Notes: generated by a model from the sequence alone, not told the origin. A stretch of DNA of 64,000 bases from CAMDPA01 sp965223035 (GCA_965223035.1 OZ244980.1:992001-1056000), one strand, 5' to 3'. Shown: positions 36,535 to 45,611, numbered from the stretch's first letter. Translations and numbers: made by a program.

Positions 36535-37320
36535 AACCGACGCAAGGAACTCCTGAAGCGCGGCATTGAACGCCGATGGGTTCTCGAGATTGGAGATGTG
36601 GCCGGCGCCTGGGACCACCACGTGACGGGCGCCGGGGATCGCCTTGGCCGCCGCCTGCAACACATCCGGCGGCGCCCCTTTGTCTTGACCGCCGCCGATC
36701 ATCAAAACCGGCAGCTTGATGTCGCTCAGCCGCGCGCCGAATGCCAACGTCTTGAGGGCTTCACAGCAGCCTTCATGCCCGACCGGGTCGGTGGAACGGA
36801 TCATCGATCGGACCTTATCGAGAACCGGCGGATTTTGGGCGCGGACCTCCGGCGTGAACCAGCGCTCGATGGTTGGCTCGACCAAACCCTCCATGCCTTT
36901 GGCTCTGGCCGTATCGATCCGGTATTGGAAATAGGCCTGATAGTCGGGAGGCGCATCCGGTCGGGAATCGCAGGCGATCAGCGAGTGCAGGCGGTGGCCA
37001 TGGTCCTGTGCCAGTCCGTAGCCCATCATGCCGCCGATCGACAGGCCGCACCAATGCGTCTTCGCAATGCCGAAATGATCGAGCAGCGCGATGGCGTCGT
37101 CGATCAGCAGCGGGAACGTATAGGGGCCGGGTGTCGCCTGTGACTGACCTTGGCCGCGATGGTCGTAGCGCAAGATGCGGTAACGATCGGACAGCAGCGC
37201 GACTTGCTCGTCCCATAGCGTCAAGTTGTTGCACAAGGCGTGGGCGAACGTGATCCAAGGGGCGCCATCTTTGCCTTCGACCTCACAGTTCAGTCGAACG
37301 CCATTGACCGTGACTTTCAT
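36532..37320 (-). CDS. Alpha/beta hydrolase, 3-oxoadipate enol-lactonase-like
   Basis: About 262 residues with the PcaD layout: N-terminal VNGVRLNCEVEGKDGAPWITFAHALCNNLTLWDEQV, RYDHRGQGQS, the nucleophile elbow CGLSIGGMMG, a late acid (MIGGGQDKGAPPD) and the last His in VVPGAGHISNLENP. PcaD opens beta-ketoadipate enol-lactone in the protocatechuate path, but no other pca gene is adjacent, so another C-C or ester hydrolase role is possible. It points the same way as the UbiD-type gene upstream, after a 215-base gap. Its TAG stop lies at the end of a type C repeat. Confidence 0.78.
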   Translation of the reverse strand: MKVTVNGVRLNCEVEGKDGAPWITFAHALCNNLTLWDEQVALLSDRYRILRYDHRGQGQSQATPGPYTFPLLIDDAIALLDHFGIAKTHWCGLSIGGMMGYGLAQDHGHRLHSLIACDSRPDAPPDYQAYFQYRIDTARAKGMEGLVEPTIERWFTPEVRAQNPPVLDKVRSMIRSTDPVGHEGCCEALKTLAFGARLSDIKLPVLMIGGGQDKGAPPDVLQAAAKAIPGARHVVVPGAGHISNLENPSAFNAALQEFLASV

Positions 37321-37535
37321 CGTCGTCCTTTCTCAAGCTTAGTTCTTGCTGGCCGATCACCGCAGCCCGAACGTCTTGGTCAATCATCTTGGCTGTGCTT
37401 GCAACGCGAAGATGGTCGCGCCGCGAGGTCCGAAGCCGCGAGGTCCGGAGACGATCGCATGCGGCGTTGCCGATCGCGACCGCATTTGAACGGGATCACA
37501 CCGCCTCCGGCTGGAACCAGATTGCTCGGGGGTTG

Positions 37536-39128
37536 CTAAAATCCTTCATTGGGATCGTGGTAGAGTTCGCCGACCATGCCCGTGGTGCCGGGTGTGGATG
37601 TGCTCAAATGATAGCGGCCGTCGCGATCACGCCCGAGCCGTCCTTGTTGGCGTAACTCGTCGAGCGCAGCGGCAACCTCGCGACCGTCCTTGCTGCCGAC
37701 CGCTTCGACGAGGTGGGCATAGAACATCGGGCCTGCTTCCAGCGCCTGCTCGACGGTCTGAAAGCGGGCCGCCGCATCGAACACCTTGGCGGCGCAGCGG
37801 GTGTAGACGATGTCGCCCCCGCGGCCCAAAGGACGGGTGCAGTCGAAGCCCGCCTTGGCGCCCGCTTTGCGCCCCTGCAATGAGGGGTCCATCGTCATGC
37901 CCATGATCCCGTTGATCATCACGATGTCCTGGTCGGCCTGAAACCGCGTGCCGAACGCCCATTCCACCTGATTTTCGTCACGGATGTCGATGTCCTCGTC
38001 GAACACCCAGATATGCTTGAAGACGCGCACCGATCCCAACAGTGCGGCAATCGCGTTGCGGGCCTCGCCGGGTTGGTGCTGCTTGATCGACACCCGTAGC
38101 GCGTTGGAGCCGCCCGCCGTCGGCCGCGCGTGAACCGCGATCGGCTCACGCACCACGGATTTGAGGATTTGCATGGCCTGCGCCTCAAATCTGAGGGCGG
38201 AGATATTGGCCGCGTCGGTTTCGTGCAGCACGAACGCCGAGCCGTGCTGCAGCGACTGATGGATGGCGTCGCGGCGCAGGGTGATGGCGGTGCAGGTAAA
38301 CACCGGGTCCATGTGGATCGAGCCGTAATAACCCATGTACTCGCCGAACGGTCCCTCCGGCTCGCAATAGCCGCGCTCATCGAGATAGCCTTCGAGCACG
38401 ATCTCCGCATCGGCCGGGACGCGAATGTCATTGGTGAGGCTTTTGACCACCGGCGCCGGTTCACCGCGCATGCGGGCAACCAGGCTCAGCTCGTCGCCGG
38501 GCAGGCGGGTGGTGGCCGCCAACATGTCCAGTGGATGGCTCGCGATCGTGAACGTGATCGGCAGCCGCTGTTTTCGCGCCGCGCAGGCCTCATAGATTCG
38601 TTTGAGGTCGGAGGGGGCGGTCACGTTGGTGCCAGCCTGCGTGCGATTGCGCAGCGACAGGCGGCGGCTGCCGACGTTGGTGCGCCCGGTGTCCGGATCG
38701 ATCGTGTAGTCGATGCCGGAGCTGATGTAGCAGCTGCCGTCGAATTCATGTTGGGGATGAAACGGCAGCTTGGTGAGGTCGATGTCGGCACCGGTCAATT
38801 TGATCTGGTGCACAGGGGCCTCGTCCGATGGCACTTCGACCACCTTCTGCGGAGTCGCAAGTCGCCGGTGCAGATCGTCATAGACATCCGCCGCGCTGGA
38901 CCCCAAGGCCGCGATCAGTCTGGTGCGGCTGGCGCTCGCCTTGGCGATCAATTCCACCTGCTCCGGCCCGGCCTGCTTAAACAGCACCGCCTTGGGGGTC
39001 GATTCGATGATGGCGCTCAAATCGGTGAGCGGCACCGGTTCATTGTGGATCTCGACTTCGCCAAGCTCGACAAGGCGGTCCACGAACCGTCGCAATCGGA
39101 ATTTGTCGAGATCGATATCCCTGCCCAT
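37536..39128 (-). CDS. UbiD-family prenyl-FMN decarboxylase
   Basis: Reversible decarboxylase of the UbiD family (530 residues). Seen: LRRFVDRLVELGEVEIHNEPV at the start, NVGSRRLSLRN, the acidic active-site stretch EPEGPFGEYMGYY (Glu258 and Glu263 in the E-x4-E arrangement), LRRDAIHQSL, IKQHQPGEARNAIAALLGS, HIWVFDEDIDIRDENQVEWAFGTRFQ, then MGMTMDPSL and GGKAGFDC-like positions. The last 60 residues (KDGREVAAALDELRQQGRLGRDRDGRYHL) look like a small added helical piece. The cofactor-making UbiX is not in the window. The ATG at 39128 follows GAGGTGG. The substrate may be an aromatic acid rather than the ubiquinone precursor, judged by its neighbours. Confidence 0.85.
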   Translation of the reverse strand: MGRDIDLDKFRLRRFVDRLVELGEVEIHNEPVPLTDLSAIIESTPKAVLFKQAGPEQVELIAKASASRTRLIAALGSSAADVYDDLHRRLATPQKVVEVPSDEAPVHQIKLTGADIDLTKLPFHPQHEFDGSCYISSGIDYTIDPDTGRTNVGSRRLSLRNRTQAGTNVTAPSDLKRIYEACAARKQRLPITFTIASHPLDMLAATTRLPGDELSLVARMRGEPAPVVKSLTNDIRVPADAEIVLEGYLDERGYCEPEGPFGEYMGYYGSIHMDPVFTCTAITLRRDAIHQSLQHGSAFVLHETDAANISALRFEAQAMQILKSVVREPIAVHARPTAGGSNALRVSIKQHQPGEARNAIAALLGSVRVFKHIWVFDEDIDIRDENQVEWAFGTRFQADQDIVMINGIMGMTMDPSLQGRKAGAKAGFDCTRPLGRGGDIVYTRCAAKVFDAAARFQTVEQALEAGPMFYAHLVEAVGSKDGREVAAALDELRQQGRLGRDRDGRYHLSTSTPGTTGMVGELYHDPNEGF

Positions 39129-39384
39129 GTCCACCTCGCCAACGGTCAAGCTAGCCTTGACGCAGCACCGGCCCGCTGCCGTTGCGGACGGCGCCAAATC
39201 TGCTCTCAGCTGCTATCTCAGCATGCTTGTTCGGGGCGGTGCAATCGACTTCGACACCCCGAAGTGTTCGTCTTCACCCAGCGACAAAGCCGCCAGCCTC
39301 GCGCACCGCCGCTGCCGTGGCTTGTTCGACGCTGGCCGGACGTGGCAAGCTGACAGACGACCGAGGTCGATCTGGAGAACCACG

Positions 39385-40719
39385 TTGAGCGAGACCTTGC
39401 CATCATCTGTCACGACGACGCCGAAGAGTTCTGCGTCCCACGTGCGTCATGACCTCAAACAGCGGTTTCCGACGGCTTTTGACCTGCGCGACCGGGCGCG
39501 ACGCAGATTGCCACATTTTGCCTTCGAATACATCGACGGTGGCGCAGGTCGCGACGGCGGCATCCAGCGCAACTGGGGAGCGCTCGACGCGGTCGAGCTG
39601 ATCCCTCGCTACGGGCGGGTGGTGGCACCGCCCGCGGCCGGGATGACGTTGTTTGGCACTGCCTACGCCGCGCCGATCGGCGTCGCTCCAATCGGCGGCC
39701 CCGGCACCGGTTATCCGGGGGCGGAAACCTATTTGGCGATGGCGGCACAAGCCGCGCGCGTGCCCTACACGTTGGGCGTATTGTCGGGTATCGATGTGGA
39801 GCGGGCTGCGGCGTTAGCGCCCGACGTGCTTTGGTTTCAGCTCTATCGCTTCTACAAGGACGAGCACCGCATTGGCATGGACTTGGTGCGGCGCGCCACC
39901 GCCGCGGGCGCAAAAGCGCTGGTGCTGACATTCGATACACCGATCAGAACGACGCGTCCGCGCGAGGTGAAGTGCGGCATCCTCAATCCGTTTCGCCTGA
40001 CGGCGCGGCTGCGCGCCGATGCGATGACCTCTCCACACTGGCTGAAGGCACTGCGCCGCAACGGTATTCCGCGGTTCGTTTCATTGACGCCGTACATGGG
40101 CGATGGGCTCAGCCTGGCGCAAGCGACGGCGTTCGTGCGCCGCGAGCAGGGCGGCGCCTTCACCTGGGAGGAGATCGCCCGCTATCGCGAAGCCTGGAAG
40201 GGGCCGTTGCTGCTCAAAGGCGTGCTGCACCCGGCCGACGCGGAGCGGGCGATCGGTTTGGGGATCGACGGTGTGTTTGTCAGCAATCACGGCGGGCGAC
40301 AGATCGATGCGCTGCCGGCCTCGATCGATGCGCTTCCAGCGATCGCGGCAGCCGCCGGCGGTAAGCTGACGATCATCTTCGATAGCGGCGTGCGCTCGGG
40401 CGTGGATGCCGCGCGTGCCGTGGCGTTGGGGGCTGACGCCGCCTTCGTCGGCAAGGCGTTTTTGTGGAGCTTGGGCGCGCTCGGGCCGGACGGTCCCGGC
40501 GTTTTGATCGAGCTGTTGAGCGAGGACGTCCGCGCCACCTTGGGTCAGCTCGGCTGTTCCGACGTTGCCGCCCTGCGCACCGTGCCGCGACGCCACCCGG
40601 CGGCTTTGAGCGTCGAGCAGTTCGCGATCATCGACGCCGCCGGCAGCGGCTCGAACAGTGGCGAGACGGCTGGCAGCGAGACGGCTGGCAGCGAGTCGCG
40701 CGGCATGGCAGCTGAGTAG
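39385..40719 (+). CDS. FMN-dependent 2-hydroxyacid dehydrogenase
   Basis: Member of the lactate/mandelate dehydrogenase and glycolate oxidase family. Seen: ARRRLPHFAFEYIDGGAGRD (FMN-binding start), PIGVAPIGGPGTGYPGAE, FQLYRFYKD, LVLTFDTPIRTTRPREVKCG, LLLKGVLHPADAE, the catalytic SNHGGRQIDALPASIDALP, and IIFDSGVRSGVDAARAVALGADAAFVGKAF. The start is a TTG at 39385, in frame and 5 bases after GGAGAAC; upstream codons run antisense to the UbiD gene. The C-terminal tail carries a 15-base tandem duplication (40663-40692) giving GETAGSETAGSE. It diverges from the UbiD gene across 256 bases. Confidence 0.87.
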   Translation: MSETLPSSVTTTPKSSASHVRHDLKQRFPTAFDLRDRARRRLPHFAFEYIDGGAGRDGGIQRNWGALDAVELIPRYGRVVAPPAAGMTLFGTAYAAPIGVAPIGGPGTGYPGAETYLAMAAQAARVPYTLGVLSGIDVERAAALAPDVLWFQLYRFYKDEHRIGMDLVRRATAAGAKALVLTFDTPIRTTRPREVKCGILNPFRLTARLRADAMTSPHWLKALRRNGIPRFVSLTPYMGDGLSLAQATAFVRREQGGAFTWEEIARYREAWKGPLLLKGVLHPADAERAIGLGIDGVFVSNHGGRQIDALPASIDALPAIAAAAGGKLTIIFDSGVRSGVDAARAVALGADAAFVGKAFLWSLGALGPDGPGVLIELLSEDVRATLGQLGCSDVAALRTVPRRHPAALSVEQFAIIDAAGSGSNSGETAGSETAGSESRGMAAE

Positions 40720-40802
40720 ATCCAATGCGCCGCCCGTTCAGGATCGCGCTGTATCAATTCCGCCCAAGGCAGCGGAATTGATCTGGTGTCGCATCCACGG
40801 CG

Positions 40803-41741
40803 TCACTCGGCGGCCAGCGGTGCTGACAGTCGGTAGCCGTATGCCCGGTCGAGCCCAAGCTCACGGGCGATGGCGATCCCGCGCTGCAGGGCTTCTCCGC
40901 GCAAGGGCGTGAGTGGCTTGCGCAGCGGGCCGGCCGGCAGACCAACGGCTTGCATCAGGGATTTGATTGCCACCGGATTGATCGCCGAGTAGCCAAACTG
41001 TAGCAGCGGCAGATTGGTCAGCCATTGCGTTCGGCAATTGAAGGCGTCCTCACCGCTGTTCCAGGGTGTGGAGATCTCCGCCATTTCGCGCGGGATCAGG
41101 TTGCCGGTCATGTTCGCCGTGCCATGGCCGCCGAGCGCCATCAGCGGCACCACGAGACCGAGATTGGGCGAGCAGCAGCACATCAGGGAGAGATCCAAGT
41201 TGGCGGCACATAGCTGGGCAATCTGGCCGACGCGGGGGGTCGATTCTTTCAGCACCACAAAGTTGGGATGCTGCGCGAGCCTGGCGATATCCTCCGTGGT
41301 GAGGTCGGTTTTGACCCGCGGGGGGTTGTTGTAAAAGCCGAGCGGAATCTGCGAGGCGTCGGCGACCTCCAGGCAGTAATCGACAATGTCGGCATTGGTT
41401 GCACAGATGTAGGAGGGCGCGGCGATGATGGCACCGTCTGCGCCGGCCGCGCCCGCATACCGCACGTAATCGATGGTTGCCTCGGTGGTGGGACCCGAGC
41501 ACCCATAAAAGAACAGCATGCGACCGGTCTTCAACTTGACCGTCTCGTCGATGATCCGGCGCCGCTCCTGGGGGCTGAGCATCGAGACCTCGCCGGTGGA
41601 TCCCATGAACAAGATTGCCTTTGTTCCGTGCTCTTGTTGGAACGCCACCAGCGTCCGGAAGCCTTCGATGTCAACGGAGCCGTCGGCATTCATCGGCGTG
41701 ATTAGGGCAACGAACGAGCCTTCGATGCGGGGCTTTGCCAT
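40803..41741 (-). CDS. Dihydrodipicolinate synthase-family aldolase
   Basis: A class I aldolase/lyase of the DapA/NanA family (312 residues). The Schiff-base lysine is Lys165 in VVLKEST; Tyr137 is in GFYNNPPR; GSTGE is at 47-51; Tyr111 lies in APSYICATN. It differs from true DapA, which has VTPYYNKP and YNVPGRT, so a pyruvate aldolase on another substrate is as likely as lysine synthesis. Diverging asd (aspartate-semialdehyde dehydrogenase) would fit lysine synthesis; the aromatic-type genes on the other side would not. The ATG at 41741 is preceded by GAGGA. Confidence 0.85.
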   Translation of the reverse strand: MAKPRIEGSFVALITPMNADGSVDIEGFRTLVAFQQEHGTKAILFMGSTGEVSMLSPQERRRIIDETVKLKTGRMLFFYGCSGPTTEATIDYVRYAGAAGADGAIIAAPSYICATNADIVDYCLEVADASQIPLGFYNNPPRVKTDLTTEDIARLAQHPNFVVLKESTPRVGQIAQLCAANLDLSLMCCCSPNLGLVVPLMALGGHGTANMTGNLIPREMAEISTPWNSGEDAFNCRTQWLTNLPLLQFGYSAINPVAIKSLMQAVGLPAGPLRKPLTPLRGEALQRGIAIARELGLDRAYGYRLSAPLAAE

Positions 41742-41919
41742 GGTCAGGTCCTCGACGTGTTGGGCAGGGCGCCCAATCATCACCCTACCTACCGTCAACT
41801 GTGCACAACACGCAATGGCTGGTTACGGTTGGCACTTGCCGCAGCGCACGTGAGGCCTTAGGTCAAGCTCAAATGCAAGCGACAGCGCGGCTGGCGCATT
41901 ACGGAATGGAACCACTGCC

Positions 41920-42948
41920 ATGGGTTATAAGGTCGCTGTTGTCGGCGCCACCGGAAACGTGGGGCGGGAAATGCTCAACGTGCTGCATGAACGGCGGTTT
42001 CCCGCCGATGAGGTCCACGCGCTAGCATCGCGCCGCTCGCTGGGTGTCGAGGTCAGCTTTGGCGACACGACGCTCAAGTGCGAAGATCTCGAGCAGTTCG
42101 ATTTCTCGCGCGTGGATCTCTGCCTGATGTCGGCGGGATCGTCGGTATCGAAGGTTTGGAGCCCGAGAATCGGCGCGGCAGGCGCGATTGTGATCGATAA
42201 CTCGTCGTGCTGGCGCTACGATCAGGAGGTGCCGCTGATCGTGCCGGAGGTCAATGCCGATGCGATCACGGGCTTCACCAAGAAGAACATCATCGCCAAT
42301 CCCAATTGCTCGACGGCGCAGATGGTGCTGGCGCTGAAGCCGCTGCACGACGAAGCGACGATCACCCGTATCGTGGTGGCGACCTATCAATCCGTGTCCG
42401 GGGCCGGCAAACAGGCGATGGACGAGCTGTGGGCTCAGACCAAGGGCAAATATGTGCCTGGTCAGGAAGTCCCGGCGCATAACTTCACGAAGGAGATCGC
42501 CTTCAACGTGATCCCCCACATCGACGTGTTCATGGAGGACGGTTACACCAAAGAAGAGTGGAAAATGCTGGTCGAGACCAAAAAGATCATCGACCCACAC
42601 ATTAAGGTCAGCGCCACCTGCGTGCGGGTGCCAGTGTTCGTTGGCCACGGCGAAGCCGTCAACGTCGAATTCGAACGGCCGATGTCGGTGGCCAATGCTC
42701 GCGCCATCTTGCGCGAGGCGCCGGGGATCATGGTGGTCGATAAACGCGAGAACGGGGGTTACGTCACGCCGATCGAAGCTGCCGGCGAGTTCGCCACCTA
42801 TGTGTCGCGCATCCGGGAAGATGCCACCGTCGAAAATGGCCTGGCGCTGTGGATCGTGTCCGACAATCTGCTTAAGGGGGCAGCCCTAAACACAGTGCAG
42901 ATCGCCGAGACTCTGATCAGCCGAAATCTGTTGCGCCCTGCGGCATGA
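41920..42948 (+). CDS. asd: Aspartate-semialdehyde dehydrogenase
   Basis: NADP-dependent reduction of aspartyl phosphate, at the branch point to lysine, threonine, methionine and the cell wall. Seen: VAVVGATGNVGREML (5-19), DNSSCWRYD, the active-site Cys130 in IIANPNCSTAQMV, QSVSGAGKQAMDEL, TKEEWKM, and CVRVPVFVGHGEAVNVEF with the substrate and catalytic residues. 342 residues, normal. The start ATG at 41920 lies 178 bases from the divergent aldolase gene. It converges on the marR-type gene with a 23-base gap. Confidence 0.95.
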   Translation: MGYKVAVVGATGNVGREMLNVLHERRFPADEVHALASRRSLGVEVSFGDTTLKCEDLEQFDFSRVDLCLMSAGSSVSKVWSPRIGAAGAIVIDNSSCWRYDQEVPLIVPEVNADAITGFTKKNIIANPNCSTAQMVLALKPLHDEATITRIVVATYQSVSGAGKQAMDELWAQTKGKYVPGQEVPAHNFTKEIAFNVIPHIDVFMEDGYTKEEWKMLVETKKIIDPHIKVSATCVRVPVFVGHGEAVNVEFERPMSVANARAILREAPGIMVVDKRENGGYVTPIEAAGEFATYVSRIREDATVENGLALWIVSDNLLKGAALNTVQIAETLISRNLLRPAA

Positions 42949-42971
42949 GCGCCGCAGGGAACAGGCTCGGC

Positions 42972-43457
42972 CTACTTGCCTTTGCGCGCGGGCGGCGATG
43001 GCTGCAGTGGCGCCATCGTGCCAAGCGTGCTGACGATCTTGTTGAGATCCTGTAAAAACCGATTGCGCTCTTGGGCGGTAAGCACGCCCAGTAGTTTGTC
43101 GTCGACCTTGCGGGCAATCGGGTCGGCCGCCTTCAAGGCTTTCCATCCTTCCTCCGAAAGTTTGACCGCGTAGGCCCGTGCGTCCTCTTTCGTGCGTCGC
43201 CGCTGCAGCAGCCCTTTTTTGAGCATGCGCCGGATGATGTCGGCTAACGTCGAGCGGTCGATCCCCGTCTTTTCCACCAGCCGTGTTTGGCTGAGGCCCT
43301 CATTTTGGGAGACGGTGTGTAGCACCGCAAACTGTCGCGGAGTCAGTCCACGCTCGTCCATTTCATTTTGGAAGATGTCACCGGCGCATTGGCCTGCCCG
43401 GTGCAGCAGATGGATCGGAGATTTCTCCAGCCTTTCACTTGATTTGTCTTTTGCCAT
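42972..43457 (-). CDS. MarR-family transcriptional regulator
   Basis: A 161-residue winged-helix regulator. The DNA-binding core is LTPRQFAVLHTVSQNEGLSQTRLVEKTGIDRSTLADIIRRMLKKGLLQRRRTKEDARAYAVKLSEEG, typical of MarR, with flanking helices for dimerisation. It may control the phenolic or aromatic-acid type genes nearby, since many MarR proteins sense phenolic ligands; this is inferred from family and position only. Upstream of its start lies a 690-base AT-richer gap with inverted repeats that may be its operator. Confidence 0.88.
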   Translation of the reverse strand: MAKDKSSERLEKSPIHLLHRAGQCAGDIFQNEMDERGLTPRQFAVLHTVSQNEGLSQTRLVEKTGIDRSTLADIIRRMLKKGLLQRRRTKEDARAYAVKLSEEGWKALKAADPIARKVDDKLLGVLTAQERNRFLQDLNKIVSTLGTMAPLQPSPPARKGK

Positions 43458-44004
43458 GAGCCGCTCAATCAGAGTGGTTAACGATACCGTTTCGCGGACC
43501 GAGCGCTCGAATCTGAGCTCTCGACCTTCAACTCAAGTATGTCTCCGAGAAGGAGAAACTGCATACCTAAACAGTCAATAAACACACCCCATCCGCAGTC
43601 GTCCAGTATTCTTGAACGTCGTACAGACATAGGATATGTGCCAATATACTGAAAATGTGTCACTCTTCAATCGGTAGTCTGTTATTCAGTTTAACACGTT
43701 TAGCGTGTGGTTAACGTACGGAAATCGGTGGTTAGTGAACCAATGAACGTTAATAGTTATCGATTTGAACACACTACACAAATTGCGTGATATGAACTGA
43801 TATTGGTTCAATTGCCGTTCTATCGTTCAATCTAAGCGTGGACAAACGTTCAGATGGCAGAGGTGGAAAGCCGTTCTGCAGCCCCGATTATGTCCGCCTG
43901 AGGCGGATTCATCGCGTTTGCCCGCCCCACTCGGCCATCGACACACGCGCGCCATTGGGGGCCGAGCTGGGCAGCGCAATGGTCCCAGCCAAACCCGGAA
44001 GCGC
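43458..44004. other. AT-richer gap upstream of marR with inverted repeats
   Basis: No gene supported. From about 43560 to 43840 the DNA is plainly richer in A and T than its surroundings. It holds TTAACACG-TTTAG-CGTGTGGTTAA (around 43690-43714) and the perfect 9-base pair TGAACCAAT (from 43736) and ATTGGTTCA (from 43802). These could be operators for the leftward marR. From about 43888 on come type C sequences (GTCCGCCTGAGGCGGA, then CACTCGGCCATCGACACACGC and GGGGGCCGAGCTGGG). Confidence 0.5.
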
Positions 44005-44144
44005 TACAATAAAACGTGCCTTAAATTGGAACCGCAAAGCCGGTTCCAATTTAAGGCACAAAGAGGATCGCGCTTAAAGTGGTGAGCAACTGTTCTGCCT
44101 TTAATCGGGATCGTTCCGATTCCGATTAAAGGCAGGTTGCGCTA
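44005..44144 (+). repeat. A+B composite repeat beyond yciB
   Basis: A composite with a somewhat mutated A half (CCTTAAATTGGAACCGCAAAG, paired arms both changed C to T, so the palindrome is kept) and an intact B half ending GGTTGCGCTA. It ends 6 bases before the stop codon of the leftward yciB-type gene. The matching changes in both A arms suggest the pairing itself is maintained. Confidence 0.85.
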
Positions 44145-44150
44145 GGATCG

Positions 44151-44741
44151 TTATCTGTCGGGTGATAGCTCATAGCGCTTGAGCACGCCGACCTGGGCGA
44201 GGGCGAACGCCATCGTCAACGGCAGAATTCCCCACGCTTTAAAACTGATCCAGAAGTCAGTGGAGAACGAGCGCCAAACGATCTCGTTGATGATTGCAAG
44301 CGCGATGAAAAAAAGACCCCATCTGATCGTCAAAACCCGCCAGCCAGCGTCGGTCAGTCGGAACACTTCTCCAAAGACGTATCTGAGCAATGACTGGCCG
44401 AATAGCAGCCCGCCCAACAAAATTGCGGCGAAAAGTAGGTTGACGATGGTGGGCTTCATCTTGATGAACAATTCGTCTTGGAGCAGCAGCGTCAAACCCC
44501 CAAAGACGATGACAAAAAATCCGGAGACCAGCGGCAGGATCGGCACGCGCCCCATCAGGTAGCGTGAAGCGATCAGCGCCGCCGTCGTCGCGATCATGAA
44601 CGCGCCGGTTCCCCAGAAGATGCCATACTTGAAGTTGACGGCGAAGAACACGCCGATCGGGCCTAGCTCCAACAGCATCTTGAGGAGTTGGGCGCCGCTG
44701 ACCTCTGGATTGGTGTCCTTCGCTGTCGGCTGGTCACTCAT
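44151..44741 (-). CDS. yciB: YciB/IspZ septation-type inner membrane protein
   Basis: A small polytopic inner membrane protein of the YciB (intracellular septation protein A) family, 196 residues with about 5-6 helices. Seen: LLELGPIGVFFAVNFKYGIFWGTGAFM, VSGFFVIVFGGLTLLLQDELFIKMKPTIVNLLFA, GGLLFGQSLLRYVFGEVF, and DAGWRVLTIRWGLFFIALAIINEIVWR. YciB is linked to envelope integrity and elongation/division complexes in Escherichia coli. A second family member lies directly upstream in the same direction, followed by ftsY and mtaB; this series may be one transcription unit. Confidence 0.9.
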   Translation of the reverse strand: MSDQPTAKDTNPEVSGAQLLKMLLELGPIGVFFAVNFKYGIFWGTGAFMIATTAALIASRYLMGRVPILPLVSGFFVIVFGGLTLLLQDELFIKMKPTIVNLLFAAILLGGLLFGQSLLRYVFGEVFRLTDAGWRVLTIRWGLFFIALAIINEIVWRSFSTDFWISFKAWGILPLTMAFALAQVGVLKRYELSPDR

Positions 44742-44842
44742 GTCGGATCTGTGTCCCCCTCATCACAATGGGATCGCATCAACGGGAGGTCGCATTGGCC
44801 TCAGCGCGAGAACAAGCGCCGGGCGGCAAGCGCGCACCAGCC

Positions 44843-45544
44843 CTAGAGCCGAGAGGGCGCCGGTTTGCTTGCTGCGGCAGGATAGCGCTGACGTACAGCG
44901 TGGCTCGCCGGTTCAATCGGCGTGCCATCTTCGTTCAAACGGTATTTGTGCATAAGTCGCGTCAGATACCAAGCGTAAAGCCCGCTCAGAGGCATGATCA
45001 GGCCGATCTTGAACAGAATCCACACATTGACCCCATCGATCTCGCCCAGCAGCGGAATGTCATAGTATTCGGTCTTGACGAACACCTGGCGCACGATTTC
45101 GTTCAGCACGGCGGTCAGGATGAAAAACCAGGCAAAACTGAAGGTGAAGCGATCCCAGCCCTCTCGCGTGTAGTGGAAAGTCTTTTCGAAGATGTGCTGG
45201 AAGAAGTTTTGACCCAACCACAGCCCACCAAACAAAAAGGTCGCGAACAAGGCATTGAAGATCGTGACCTTGATCTGAATCCACATGGCATCGCCGGTCA
45301 GGAGCGTCATGATCCCAAACAATACGGTCACCGTGCTGGCGATGATCGGGAACACCGGCAGGCGTCCGAGCACCAGGCGCATCACGACCATCGCGACCCC
45401 GGTCGATAGGATCAAAGCCCAGGTGCCGGCGTTGATGCCGGCCATGGCGTTGACCACGAACATCGCCACCAACGGACCGAACTCGGACAAGATGTTGACG
45501 GTCTGGTGCGCATTGAAAGGATAGATCCGTTTCAATAGGCTCAT
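44843..45544 (-). CDS. Second YciB/IspZ-type membrane protein
   Basis: A diverged second member of the YciB family (233 residues from the ATG at 45544, which follows GGGGAAAGG; an ATG at 45568 is possible). It keeps the pattern ILSEFGPLVAMFVVNAMAGINAGTWALI, TVTVLFGIMTLLTGDAMWIQIKVTIFNALFA, GGLWLGQNFFQHIFEKTFHYTREGWDRFTFSFAWFFILTAVLNEIVR. Differences are an extended loop (KTEYYDIPLLGEIDG) before the last helix and a longer polar C-terminal tail. The two copies share only moderate identity, so the duplication is old. It probably acts in the inner membrane with or beside its neighbour. Confidence 0.85.
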   Translation of the reverse strand: MSLLKRIYPFNAHQTVNILSEFGPLVAMFVVNAMAGINAGTWALILSTGVAMVVMRLVLGRLPVFPIIASTVTVLFGIMTLLTGDAMWIQIKVTIFNALFATFLFGGLWLGQNFFQHIFEKTFHYTREGWDRFTFSFAWFFILTAVLNEIVRQVFVKTEYYDIPLLGEIDGVNVWILFKIGLIMPLSGLYAWYLTRLMHKYRLNEDGTPIEPASHAVRQRYPAAASKPAPSRL

Positions 45545-45611
45545 GTTCAATTTGACCTTTCCCCACATTTCCCGTCGATGCAGAGCACCATGAAACGTGA
45601 TGGTTGCACTC

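Noticed and set aside
38130..39353. A 407-codon plus-strand frame across the UbiD gene
   Set aside because: Antisense shadow of the UbiD-type gene, full of His, Gln and Arg; no motif.
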